Below are positions 58,092 to 64,000 of a stretch of 64,000 bases of DNA, piece after piece. Source of the stretch: Pseudomonas sp. SID14000 (GTDB lineage: Bacteria > Pseudomonadota > Gammaproteobacteria > Pseudomonadales > Pseudomonadaceae); assembly GCF_002165135.1 (NCBI RefSeq), contig NZ_NFZQ01000003.1, positions 327,971 to 391,970 of the forward strand, read 5' to 3'. The number at the start of each line of letters is the position of its first letter. Position 1 is the first letter of the stretch. A program made the translations under genes and the position numbers. Below the pieces are notes generated by a model that was given only the letters and a program-made list of their open reading frames with translations, was not told the origin of the DNA and did no database searches.

Positions 58092-58645
58092 CGGCGGGCA
58101 CTCCCTGGCCGGCGTGGGGTGGACGCGGGCTCGGCAACACTCGCCTTGCACGCTTCGAGGGCGCGCATCATATGCTTTTCCACAGCACTCTGGGACAGTT
58201 GCATGGCCTTGGCGATCTCGCCGTACTTGCAGCCGTGGATGCGGTTGAGCAGGAAGATCTGCCGGGTGCGTTCAGGCAAGGCGCGCAAGGCAGCTTCGAT
58301 GCGCTGCAAGTCGTGGTCGACCTCCACGGCCTGCTCCGGCGCCTGGGTCATGGCCGCTTCATCCACCGGCAGCACAGCTTCGACCACGCGTTCACGGCTG
58401 CCTTCGCTGCGCAGGTGGTCGATGGCCAGGTTGCCGGCGCAACGCAGCAGGTAGGTGTCCAGCGCCTCGACCTTGACCTCAGGGCGGCGCCAAAAGCGCA
58501 GGAACAACTCCTGGACCAGGTCCGATGCGGTGGCCCGGCAGCCGACCCGGCGGCTCACCAACGCCTCCATGCGTGCCCGCTGGGCCTGGAACACCTGGAC
58601 GAAGCGCGCACGCCCGCCGCCGCTTTCGGCATCCGCCTCGATCAT
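58088..58645 (-). CDS. ECF sigma factor, iron-starvation type (FpvI/FecI-like)
   Basis: 185 residues from ATG 58645, chosen for AGGCGAA at good spacing (GTG 58663 is possible). Sigma-2 region (ASDLVQELFLRFWRRPE), sigma-4 helix-turn-helix (HGCKYGEIAKAMQLSQSAVEKHMMRAL). Forms a cell-surface signalling unit with the FecR-like protein and the receptor. Here it is within a longer operon instead of having its own promoter. Confidence 0.92.
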   Translation of the reverse strand: MIEADAESGGGRARFVQVFQAQRARMEALVSRRVGCRATASDLVQELFLRFWRRPEVKVEALDTYLLRCAGNLAIDHLRSEGSRERVVEAVLPVDEAAMTQAPEQAVEVDHDLQRIEAALRALPERTRQIFLLNRIHGCKYGEIAKAMQLSQSAVEKHMMRALEACKASVAEPASTPRRPGSARR

Positions 58646-58667
58646 TTCGCCTGGCTCGCTCACCGGG

Positions 58668-58994
58668 TCACTCGGCGAACACGAACAGCAGCGGCCCCAG
58701 CACCACGCTGACGGCAGCCAGGCCCAGCAGCAGGCGGGGCTGGTATGGCAGGCCAAACACCCAAAGGGTCACCGCGGCCATCATCACTGCGGTCCACTCC
58801 ACCAGGCCGTGGGCCCAACCGCGCAGGTGCACGCTGAGCACCAGCGACAGCACCAGCAACAGCCAGCCGGCGCTACGCAACAGGCGCAACTGCCCCGGGT
58901 GCGGCTTGCGCCCGAGCAGGTCGGCGAAGTGTTTCTCCATTCCCAGGCACAAGGCGACGAAACCTGCGAAGGCGATCAGTGCATTCCCCAGCAT
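58668..58994 (-). CDS. DUF3325 small membrane protein
   Basis: 108 residues with three membrane spans (about 3-18, 38-57, 63-105). DUF3325 genes travel with PepSY and DUF3649 genes in siderophore-uptake operons. Function unknown; probably part of siderophore-iron handling at the inner membrane. Start overlaps the PepSY stop by one base (TGATG). Confidence 0.85.
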   Translation of the reverse strand: MLGNALIAFAGFVALCLGMEKHFADLLGRKPHPGQLRLLRSAGWLLLVLSLVLSVHLRGWAHGLVEWTAVMMAAVTLWVFGLPYQPRLLLGLAAVSVVLGPLLFVFAE

Positions 58995-60571
58995 CAGCTT
59001 GCCTCCGCCGTTTCAGTGCTCGGTTTTTTTGCTGCACGAGGGGCGCGCTTGGCTATCGGCTTCGGGCTGCGCAACATCTTGCCGGCCAGCCAGGCCAGGA
59101 ACAGGCCGGTGCCTAGCGCGGTCAGGTCGAAGCCGGCCATGGCCCAGTCACCCGTCTGCAGCGAATGGTTCAAGCCCCGGTCGGTACTCAGGCCATTGAG
59201 CAGCGGCAGCAGGGTAAAGGCCAGCGCGCCCAGCGCCAGTTGCTCGCCCCAGGCCCGGCGCCCGCTGCGCAGCACGGCATGCACCAGCGAAAGGCCCCAG
59301 GTGATGAAAAAGGCATCGACCTCCCAGTCGGCCCGGCCTTCGACGCCCATGGGGATCAGGCGGTTGGCCCAGAAGTAGCCCGCCACGGCCAGCAGCAGGC
59401 CGCTCATGCTGGCGATATTGAGCACTTCGACCAGGCGCAGTTCGCCCGGCAGGCGTTCGCTCTTGGCATGCTTGAGCTGGCGCTTGCCCAGCCACATCAC
59501 CAACCCGGTACCGATCACCGCAGTACCGGCCACGCCAAAGAAGAAGTACAGCCAGCGCAGCCAGGGCCCGGCGAAATTGCCCATGTGCAGGCCGGCAAAG
59601 CTGAAGGCGGTCATCATCGCCCCGCTCTCCGGCTTGCCCTGGCTCAGCAGCGCACCGCTGGCGCCATCGAAGGTCCAGCTGGCGCTGCGTCGATAGGCCA
59701 CATGGTCGGCAGCGGACTGGGTGAAGGTGACGCGGGCATTGCTGTCGCCGGCATTGTCCACCTGGATACGGCCGATATGCGTATCCGGTTGCAGGTCCTG
59801 CACCTTGGCGTACAGGTTCGGCAACGGTACCAGCGGCGCGGCCACATGGGCCGCCTTGGGCGCATCGTTACGACCGAACAGGTCGTTGAAGTACTTGCCG
59901 GTGTCATTGCCGTAGCTGGCCATGATGCCCGCCGGCATTACCATGTACATGAACAGCACCAGGCTGCTGTAGCTGATCATCAGGTGAAACGGCAGTACCA
60001 GCACACCGATGGCGTTGTGCCCGTCCAGCCAGGAGCGCTGGCCCTTGCCGGGGCGGAAGGTGAAGAACTCCTTGAAGATCTTCTTGTGGGTGATGATGCC
60101 GGTGACCAGGCCCAGCAGCATGATGAAGGCACAGAACGTCGACAGCCAGCGGCCGAAGGGGTGAGGCATCTGCAACTGGAAGTGGAAGCGGTAGAAGAAC
60201 TCGCCACCGCGACTGTCGCGTGCCTCAACCGGCTGGCCGGTCTGGGTATCGAGGGTCTTGCTGGCGAAGCCGCGCGGCCCGCCATTGGGGTCGCGATAGC
60301 CCACGCTCAAGGCGGCCTCGCGTGCGTTGGGCATGCGGATCAGCCAGGTGCCCGAGTGCCCGGCGTTGTCCTGCAGGTAACGCTGGGCCACCTCCAGGCT
60401 ATGGATTGGGTCCAGTGCATGGCTGCGCACTTCTGGCTGCGACCAGTGGGTAATTTCTTCCTTGAAATACGACAGCGTGCCGGTGAGGAAGATGGCGAAC
60501 AACAGCCAGCCGAAGATCAGTCCGGTCCAGGTGTGCAGCCAGGCCATGGCCTGGCGGAAGCCTTCTTTCAT
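58994..60571 (-). CDS. PepSY-domain membrane protein, probable siderophore-iron reductase
   Basis: 525 residues from ATG 60571 (MKEGFRQAMAWLHTWTG); overlaps the previous stop by ATGA. Opening helix LHTWTGLIFGWLLFAIFLTGTLSYFKEEI is the PepSY_TM signature in part; histidines within spans (ITHKK; GHNAIGV; FHLMIS) are candidates for haem ligands. Proteins of this family have been shown or proposed to reduce ferric siderophores at the inner membrane. C-terminal tail rich in Lys, Arg and Ala. Confidence 0.88.
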   Translation of the reverse strand: MKEGFRQAMAWLHTWTGLIFGWLLFAIFLTGTLSYFKEEITHWSQPEVRSHALDPIHSLEVAQRYLQDNAGHSGTWLIRMPNAREAALSVGYRDPNGGPRGFASKTLDTQTGQPVEARDSRGGEFFYRFHFQLQMPHPFGRWLSTFCAFIMLLGLVTGIITHKKIFKEFFTFRPGKGQRSWLDGHNAIGVLVLPFHLMISYSSLVLFMYMVMPAGIMASYGNDTGKYFNDLFGRNDAPKAAHVAAPLVPLPNLYAKVQDLQPDTHIGRIQVDNAGDSNARVTFTQSAADHVAYRRSASWTFDGASGALLSQGKPESGAMMTAFSFAGLHMGNFAGPWLRWLYFFFGVAGTAVIGTGLVMWLGKRQLKHAKSERLPGELRLVEVLNIASMSGLLLAVAGYFWANRLIPMGVEGRADWEVDAFFITWGLSLVHAVLRSGRRAWGEQLALGALAFTLLPLLNGLSTDRGLNHSLQTGDWAMAGFDLTALGTGLFLAWLAGKMLRSPKPIAKRAPRAAKKPSTETAEAS

Positions 60572-60873
60572 GGGGTTCTCATCCAGTAGGCCAACCCGCT
60601 GATCACCCCCAGCAATACGCTGGGCGCCAGCACGCCCAGCCAGGCACGCAATGCGCTGCGGCAGGCGAAGCACCAGATGAACGCCAGCAGGTAGAAGACG
60701 AATGACAACAGCAGACCGGTGAGCGTGGCATCAACCTGTGGCAGTGGCGCTAACAGGGCAATACAGACGCTGGCCATGGACGCCAGCAGATAGCCGCCCA
60801 GCAGTGCGGCCAGGCTGCGTGAAGTCACGGCCAGGCGATAGCTGAGCGAGAGGCCGGCGGTTTTGCGCGTCAT
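60568..60873 (-). CDS. DUF3649 small membrane protein
   Basis: 101 residues, three hydrophobic spans (about 20-40, 50-68, 75-95). DUF3649 proteins occur only beside PepSY/DUF3325 iron genes. First gene of the iron operon, directly downstream of the Fur-like box. Confidence 0.85.
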   Translation of the reverse strand: MTRKTAGLSLSYRLAVTSRSLAALLGGYLLASMASVCIALLAPLPQVDATLTGLLLSFVFYLLAFIWCFACRSALRAWLGVLAPSVLLGVISGLAYWMRTP

Positions 60874-60905
60874 GGCGAAGGTCCGGGCGTTTTCGGGGCT
60901 GCAAT

Positions 60906-60924
60906 AATAATGATTTCAATTCTC
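60906..60924. promoter_or_regulatory. Fur box upstream of the iron-uptake operon
   Basis: AATAATGATTTCAATTCTC matches 13 of 19 bases of the Fur consensus GATAATGATAATCATTATC, including ATAATGAT in one block, and lies 33-51 bp before the DUF3649 start, the usual operator place. Iron repression of the operon is the expected result. Confidence 0.75.
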
Positions 60925-61105
60925 ATAAGCAAAGGCCGAACGATGCGCCGCCTGCCGCCTTGCATGCAACAAGAAATTTATTTTCAAAAAGGGCTTGAAT
61001 TCGTTTCGCGGTTGCCTGACCTTAGAGTCAAGAGACGCAGAAATACCAAGGGTCTCAAAGGCCTAGGCGCGTCTCCATGCGAGCAAGCTGAATAAGGATT
61101 GAATC

Positions 61106-61453
61106 ATGCAAATCCAGGTCAACAGCAGCAACCATTTCGAAGGCAACGCCCGGCTCGACCAGTGGGTCCGCAGCACACTGCAGAACTCGCTGGAACGTTA
61201 CGAAGACGACCTCACCCGCATCGAGGTTCACCTGCGCGACGAGAACGGCGCCAAGCCCGGACCGCATGACAAACGCTGCCAGATGGAGGCTCGCCCCAAA
61301 GGCCACCAACCGATTTCCGTGACCCACACCGCCACTTCGCTGGACCAGGCGGTCGATGGTGCCGCTGCCAAGCTCAACCACGCGCTGGAACACTTTTACG
61401 GCAAGCTGCGCAGCAAGCGCGGCGCCCTGGAACTGAGTGACCCGGACGCCTGA
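61106..61453 (+). CDS. Ribosome hibernation promoting factor (HPF/RaiA family)
   Basis: 115 residues, short form. Typical opening MQIQVNSSNHFEGN, YEDDLTRIEVHLRDENG and a C-terminal helix (LDQAVDGAAAKLNHALEH). Binds the 30S subunit near the decoding site to silence ribosomes. Divergent from the iron operon. Followed by a strong terminator. Confidence 0.85.
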   Translation: MQIQVNSSNHFEGNARLDQWVRSTLQNSLERYEDDLTRIEVHLRDENGAKPGPHDKRCQMEARPKGHQPISVTHTATSLDQAVDGAAAKLNHALEHFYGKLRSKRGALELSDPDA

Positions 61454-61463
61454 TCGGCAATGC

Positions 61464-61492
61464 AAAACGCCCGGCCTGATGCCGGGCGTTTT
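61464..61492 (+). terminator. Intrinsic terminator after the HPF-family gene
   Basis: AAAACGCCCGGC-CTGAT-GCCGGGCGTTTT, a 12-bp stem with a T-rich 3' arm continuing into TTTGTTTG, eleven bases past the stop. Confidence 0.92.
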
Positions 61493-61574
61493 TGTTTGTA
61501 TCGATCAATGGCGCTGAACCAACCGACGATTTTCCCGGTCAACCTCTGCATTCATTCAGCGCAGAAGCAAGACG

Positions 61575-61865
61575 ATGAGCAACCCATTCGAACGAATCAG
61601 TGCTGCATTCGCCCCCGAATACCGGGTCAACCTGAGCATTGCAAACCTAGACGGCAGTATCATGCTGACCCTGTCCGACGACGCCGGCGTGGTCGCCAAG
61701 CGTCTCATCACCCAGGCCCAGCGCAATGACCCGGTGCGCCTGCAGCGGGTAATCGACAGCATCCGCCTGGGCCTGGCCATCGAACTCAGCCAGAACCCCC
61801 TGCAGGTGTTGGCAGCGCTGACCCGCGACGCACGCCACGAGCCGCGCCACTTCATTGCCAACTGA
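61575..61865 (+). CDS. DUF3509 small Pseudomonas protein
   Basis: 96 residues, ATG 61575. Sequence pattern MSNPFERISAAFAPEYRVNLS and RHFIAN at the end fits the DUF3509 family, nearly confined to Pseudomonas; function unknown. Cytoplasmic. Convergent with psiE with three bases between the stop codons. Confidence 0.8.
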   Translation: MSNPFERISAAFAPEYRVNLSIANLDGSIMLTLSDDAGVVAKRLITQAQRNDPVRLQRVIDSIRLGLAIELSQNPLQVLAALTRDARHEPRHFIAN

Positions 61866-61868
61866 GGG

Positions 61869-62339
61869 CTACTTGCCCTCCTCCACTTCCTTGCCGCTGG
61901 CATCCAGCGCCTTGGTCGAAGGGTAGCGATACGAGGCGTAGCGCACCACCAGGATCGCGAACGCCAGCAGCAGGATGCCACCGCACACGTACAATAGCCC
62001 TGCGTCCGGCGCCTTGTGGTGCGAGACGTCGCCGATCAGCAGGCGGGTCAGCGCAGTGATGGCCACGTACAGCAGGAAGCGGATCGGCATGTGGTTGGTC
62101 TTGAAGTAGATACCGACCATCGCCCCCAGCTCCAGATAGATGAACAGCAGCAGGATGTCATCGACACTGACCCCGCCCTTGCCGAGCATGTCCATGAACG
62201 TCATCACCGCCGCATAGGCGGTGATCGCGCCAATGCCGAACAGTGCCAGGTAATGGAATGCCTCGACGCACAGGTTGCCCAGCGAGTCGGCCGAGCCGTG
62301 CAGGCCCTTGCGCAGCTTTTCTGCCCATTTGATGTTCAC
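61869..62339 (-). CDS. psiE: PsiE-family phosphate-starvation-inducible membrane protein
   Basis: 156 residues from GTG 62339 (VNIKWAEKL), with GGGGAA upstream; GTG 62381 gives 170 residues. Four membrane spans, and FIYLELGAMVGIYFKTNHMPIRFLLYVAITALTRLL, the PsiE hallmark in part. Function unknown; in E. coli under PhoB and CRP. No Pho box seen here. Confidence 0.85.
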   Translation of the reverse strand: MNIKWAEKLRKGLHGSADSLGNLCVEAFHYLALFGIGAITAYAAVMTFMDMLGKGGVSVDDILLLFIYLELGAMVGIYFKTNHMPIRFLLYVAITALTRLLIGDVSHHKAPDAGLLYVCGGILLLAFAILVVRYASYRYPSTKALDASGKEVEEGK

Positions 62340-62787
62340 GATGTTCCATTCCCCGATACGTCTTGAAGGATGATGCGTCACCGCTGTGACGCTTGTGCCA
62401 TGCAGTTAAAGGGCCAGACCCCTGCCTTGGAAGGCGACCGATTGCCGCAAGGCACGTTGAGGCGTGGCAAGTTGCCAAAAACACGGCCCTGTGCTGGGAA
62501 AAATCAGATTTAACCCCTTCCTTGTAGGGCATTTCCCAAAGATACTCCCTGCCATTGTGGTGTTCGGGGATGAGCACTAGTCTCGGATCGTCGCTGCCAA
62601 ACAGCGACCGGCTTTGACAGGCCGCCCTGAACTAACCACATGGCTTTGCCTTTATGGCAGCTGTCATGGGGCACCTCGTGTGCGCCGGCTTTTGGTTCTG
62701 TTCACCGGTCTGTCAACCCATGCACAGCTGCCGCCTTCCTGTTTGACAGCAGGAGGTGGTGGCCCCAACTTTGAACAGGCCTTCATC
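62340..62787. other. Intergenic region with structured element upstream of DUF6124 gene
   Basis: 448 bp. The half near psiE shows no clear signal. The other half holds a 7-bp hairpin (62590-62608, GTCGCTG/CAGCGAC), a long bulged stem (next entry) and three copies of TTTGACAG in both orientations (62613-62620, 62710-62716 inverted, 62742-62749). Confidence 0.55.
62656..62732 (+). ncRNA. Candidate structured RNA / cis element upstream of DUF6124 gene
   Basis: Arms 62656-62670 (GGCAGCTGTCATGGG) and 62717-62732 pair over 15 bp with one bulged C. The enclosed loop has two smaller helices: GCAC/GTGC (62671-62683) and CCGG/CCGG (62685-62708). The element ends 55 bp before the start codon. It may be a leader RNA or a recombination/DNA-protein site; no known family recognised. 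Confidence 0.45.
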
Positions 62788-63030
62788 ATGCTGAAAGTAG
62801 TCCCCGATCCACCCCACACCCCCCATTCCCTTGAAGACACCCTGATCCAGGCTACGGACTATGCGTTGTGCGCAGCCACCGTGATGCATCAGGCCTTGTT
62901 GCTTCAGCCCAAGTCGCCAGCATCGATTTTGATGATGACCTCAATGCATGAGCTGGAGACGTTGCGGGCTTTGCTTGAGTCGGCACTAGTTCAGGTGCAG
63001 ATGCCCGCTGAGCCTCGGACTTTGCACTGA
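62788..63030 (+). CDS. DUF6124-like small protein
   Basis: 80 residues from ATG 62788 (MLKVVPDPPHTPHSLEDTL), mostly two helices (LIQATDYALCAATVMHQAL; SMHELETLRALLESALV). This type of small protein is frequent in P. putida-group genomes; function unknown. The frame is open upstream to 62614 but that part is the structured leader. Confidence 0.7.
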   Translation: MLKVVPDPPHTPHSLEDTLIQATDYALCAATVMHQALLLQPKSPASILMMTSMHELETLRALLESALVQVQMPAEPRTLH

Positions 63031-63052
63031 GGTTTGAGTGTTGCGTTGTCTG

Positions 63053-63159
63053 GGCTGGCCTCTTCGCGGGTAAACCCGCTCCCACAGGATCTCCACAGGC
63101 CTTGAGGTAGATGCAGTACCTGTGGGAGCGGGTTCACCCGCGAAAGGGCCCGTCCAGGC
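63053..63159. repeat. REP pair
   Basis: Arms about 63053-63088 and 63119-63159, between the DUF6124-like and DUF3077-like genes, which face the same way. Confidence 0.88.
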
Positions 63160-63186
63160 AGTCGAGAATTTTCAGGGGATTCAAAA

Positions 63187-63450
63187 ATGACCACAGAAGA
63201 CACCCAATTCACCGTCGGCAAAACCACCTTCTTCCAAGGTGAAAACGGCACCCACCCACTCTTCCGCATCGAGCCAGGCATCCCTTGCCGGGACGCCCGC
63301 GAGCAGTCCTCAGAGCTGATGGGCTATGTACGCGAACTGACCATCACCGGCCTGATGGACGAGAAACCGATGATGATCTGGGCTGCGCACTACTTGAGCG
63401 CGATGGCCAAGGCGCTAATGGATGATGCTGAGTTGGGCATGAAGCAGTAA
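63187..63450 (+). CDS. DUF3077-like small protein
   Basis: 87 residues, ATG 63187. TFFQGENGTHPLFRIEPGIPCRDAREQ and a helix ending in AHYLSAMAKALMDDAE fit the DUF3077 family of small Pseudomonas proteins; function unknown. Possibly related in role to the DUF6124-like neighbour. Confidence 0.75.
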   Translation: MTTEDTQFTVGKTTFFQGENGTHPLFRIEPGIPCRDAREQSSELMGYVRELTITGLMDEKPMMIWAAHYLSAMAKALMDDAELGMKQ

Positions 63451-63502
63451 GCCCTTTGCGCCACGCTACAATTTCTGCTTGCGAACCAATCAACATTGCC
63501 AT

Positions 63503-63522
63503 TACTGTATATAGATACAGTA
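63503..63522. promoter_or_regulatory. LexA (SOS) box of the yebG gene
   Basis: TACTGTATATAGATACAGTA: CTG-N10-CAG with flanking symmetry, an almost ideal gamma-proteobacterial LexA site, 31 bp before the yebG start. Confidence 0.92.
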
Positions 63523-63552
63523 TAAACCCAGCAAAAGGCATAGAGGTGATGA

Positions 63553-63816
63553 ATGGCCGTCGAAGTGGTGTACCGCAGCAGCCGCGACCCGGAGCGCTTG
63601 TTCATGGATAAGGCCGAAGCAGACCGTCACGACAAGATGCTCGAACTGGCCGAGCGCCTGGCCGAAGTACTGCACAAGGCAGTGCCCTCGCTGACCGAGC
63701 AGCAGGTCGAGGAAGCCGGTATCTACATGGCCAAAAACCGCGATGTATTCGCCCGGGCGTTCAAGAGCCAGCCGGATGCGCTGGCCGAGTTGCTCGAAGC
63801 GCCAGCGGCCGAGTAA
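63553..63816 (+). CDS. yebG: YebG, SOS-inducible small protein
   Basis: 87 residues, ATG 63553. Opens MAVEVVYRSSRDPERLFMDKAEAD, the YebG signature in part, then a helical region (LTEQQVEEAGIYMAKNRD). In E. coli YebG is LexA-regulated and DNA damage-inducible; biochemical role unclear. The LexA box just upstream supports the identity. Confidence 0.9.
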   Translation: MAVEVVYRSSRDPERLFMDKAEADRHDKMLELAERLAEVLHKAVPSLTEQQVEEAGIYMAKNRDVFARAFKSQPDALAELLEAPAAE

Positions 63817-63817
63817 T

Positions 63818-63846
63818 TGCCTGCACTGGCCGCTCCAGCAGGTACG
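63818..63846. repeat. REP remnant with internal deletion
   Basis: GCCTGCACTGGCC joined to GCTCC-AGCAGGTAC: both outer parts of a REP are present but the central TTCGCGGGTAAACCC is gone. It stands about 28 bp before the IS end. Confidence 0.5.
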
Positions 63847-63873
63847 GCACAAGCGCTGGGCTGGAGGTATTCC

Positions 63874-64000
63874 TGGACTGCCCCCAAGAAGTTGGACACC
63901 AATCCAACCCGTGGGGGATCTATGGGTAAATACACAGAGCAGTTCAAGCTCACGGCTATCACCGCTTACCTAGAGGGCAACCGGGGCTTTCGCAAGGTGG
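63874..64000 (+). mobile_element. IS3-family insertion sequence, left end (continues past window)
   Basis: Starts with the terminal-repeat-like TGGACTGCCCCCAAGAAG at 63874, resembling TGAACTGCCCCC ends of IS3-type elements, followed by an OrfA start. The right end and target duplication are off the window. Confidence 0.75.
63922..64000 (+). CDS. IS3-family transposase OrfA, N-terminal 26 codons
   Basis: ATG 63922 with GGGGGATC upstream. MGKYTEQFKLTAITAYLEG is the start of an IS3 OrfA helix-turn-helix protein. Truncated by the window edge, so intactness cannot be judged. Confidence 0.8.
   Translation, partial: MGKYTEQFKLTAITAYLEGNRGFRKV

Noticed and set aside
8840..63159. Recurring palindromes considered as a CRISPR array
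   Set aside because: Copies are kilobases apart, occur as facing pairs between genes, have no regular spacers and no cas genes: they are REPs.

Overview
The window is a stretch of a Pseudomonas chromosome, most likely Pseudomonas putida or a close relative. Three things point there. The genes have high-GC codon use. A complete alginate operon in the usual Pseudomonas order (algD-8-44-K-E-G-X-L-I-J-F-A) is present, with residue positions matching the known enzymes. Many copies of the P. putida-type REP palindrome (core TTCGCGGGTAAACCCGCTCCCACAG) sit between genes. I see no tRNA, rRNA or CRISPR array.

Layout. 1-6.3 kb: a NIF3-like gene cut by the window edge, the periplasmic protease AlgW, and a four-gene amino-acid ABC importer (aapJQMP, minus strand) behind a good sigma54-type promoter. 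6.6-14.1 kb: housekeeping genes, namely a carboxylesterase, RhlB RNA helicase, moaCDE, a PIN-PhoH ATPase, a degenerate polysaccharide deacetylase and YaaA. 14.2-20 kb: a compact minus-strand operon with a split MacB-like ABC exporter (ATPase, permease), its TolC-type channel and HlyD-type adaptor, translationally coupled to an unrecognised 263-residue protein and preceded by a small secreted protein. The two upstream genes are AT-richer than their surroundings, and this is the best candidate for an undescribed system. 20-37 kb: a long AT-rich regulatory region and the alginate operon with a strong terminator. 37-50 kb: small accessory genes, an SDR pseudogene, an EmrAB-type MFS tripartite pump, and an AaeXAB-type FUSC pump with its own channel, with LysR regulators nearby. 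51-54 kb: a 2-hydroxyacid dehydrogenase and a DMT permease divergent from an AraC regulator. 54.5-61 kb: a minus-strand iron-uptake operon (DUF3649, PepSY, DUF3325, ECF sigma, FecR-like anti-sigma, TonB receptor) behind a Fur-box-like site. 61-64 kb: a ribosome hibernation factor, small Pseudomonas-specific proteins, PsiE, a YebG gene with a near-perfect LexA box, and the left end of an IS3-family element.

How the parts connect. AlgW is the protease that, in P. aeruginosa, starts MucA degradation and frees AlgU (known biology). An AlgU-like promoter stands far upstream of algD here, so the protease and the operon it ultimately controls lie about 20 kb apart. Three separate envelope-spanning export systems, each with its own outer-membrane channel, occupy much of the accessory space. 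REP pairs mark most operon ends, and one pair lies inside the alginate operon between algL and algI.
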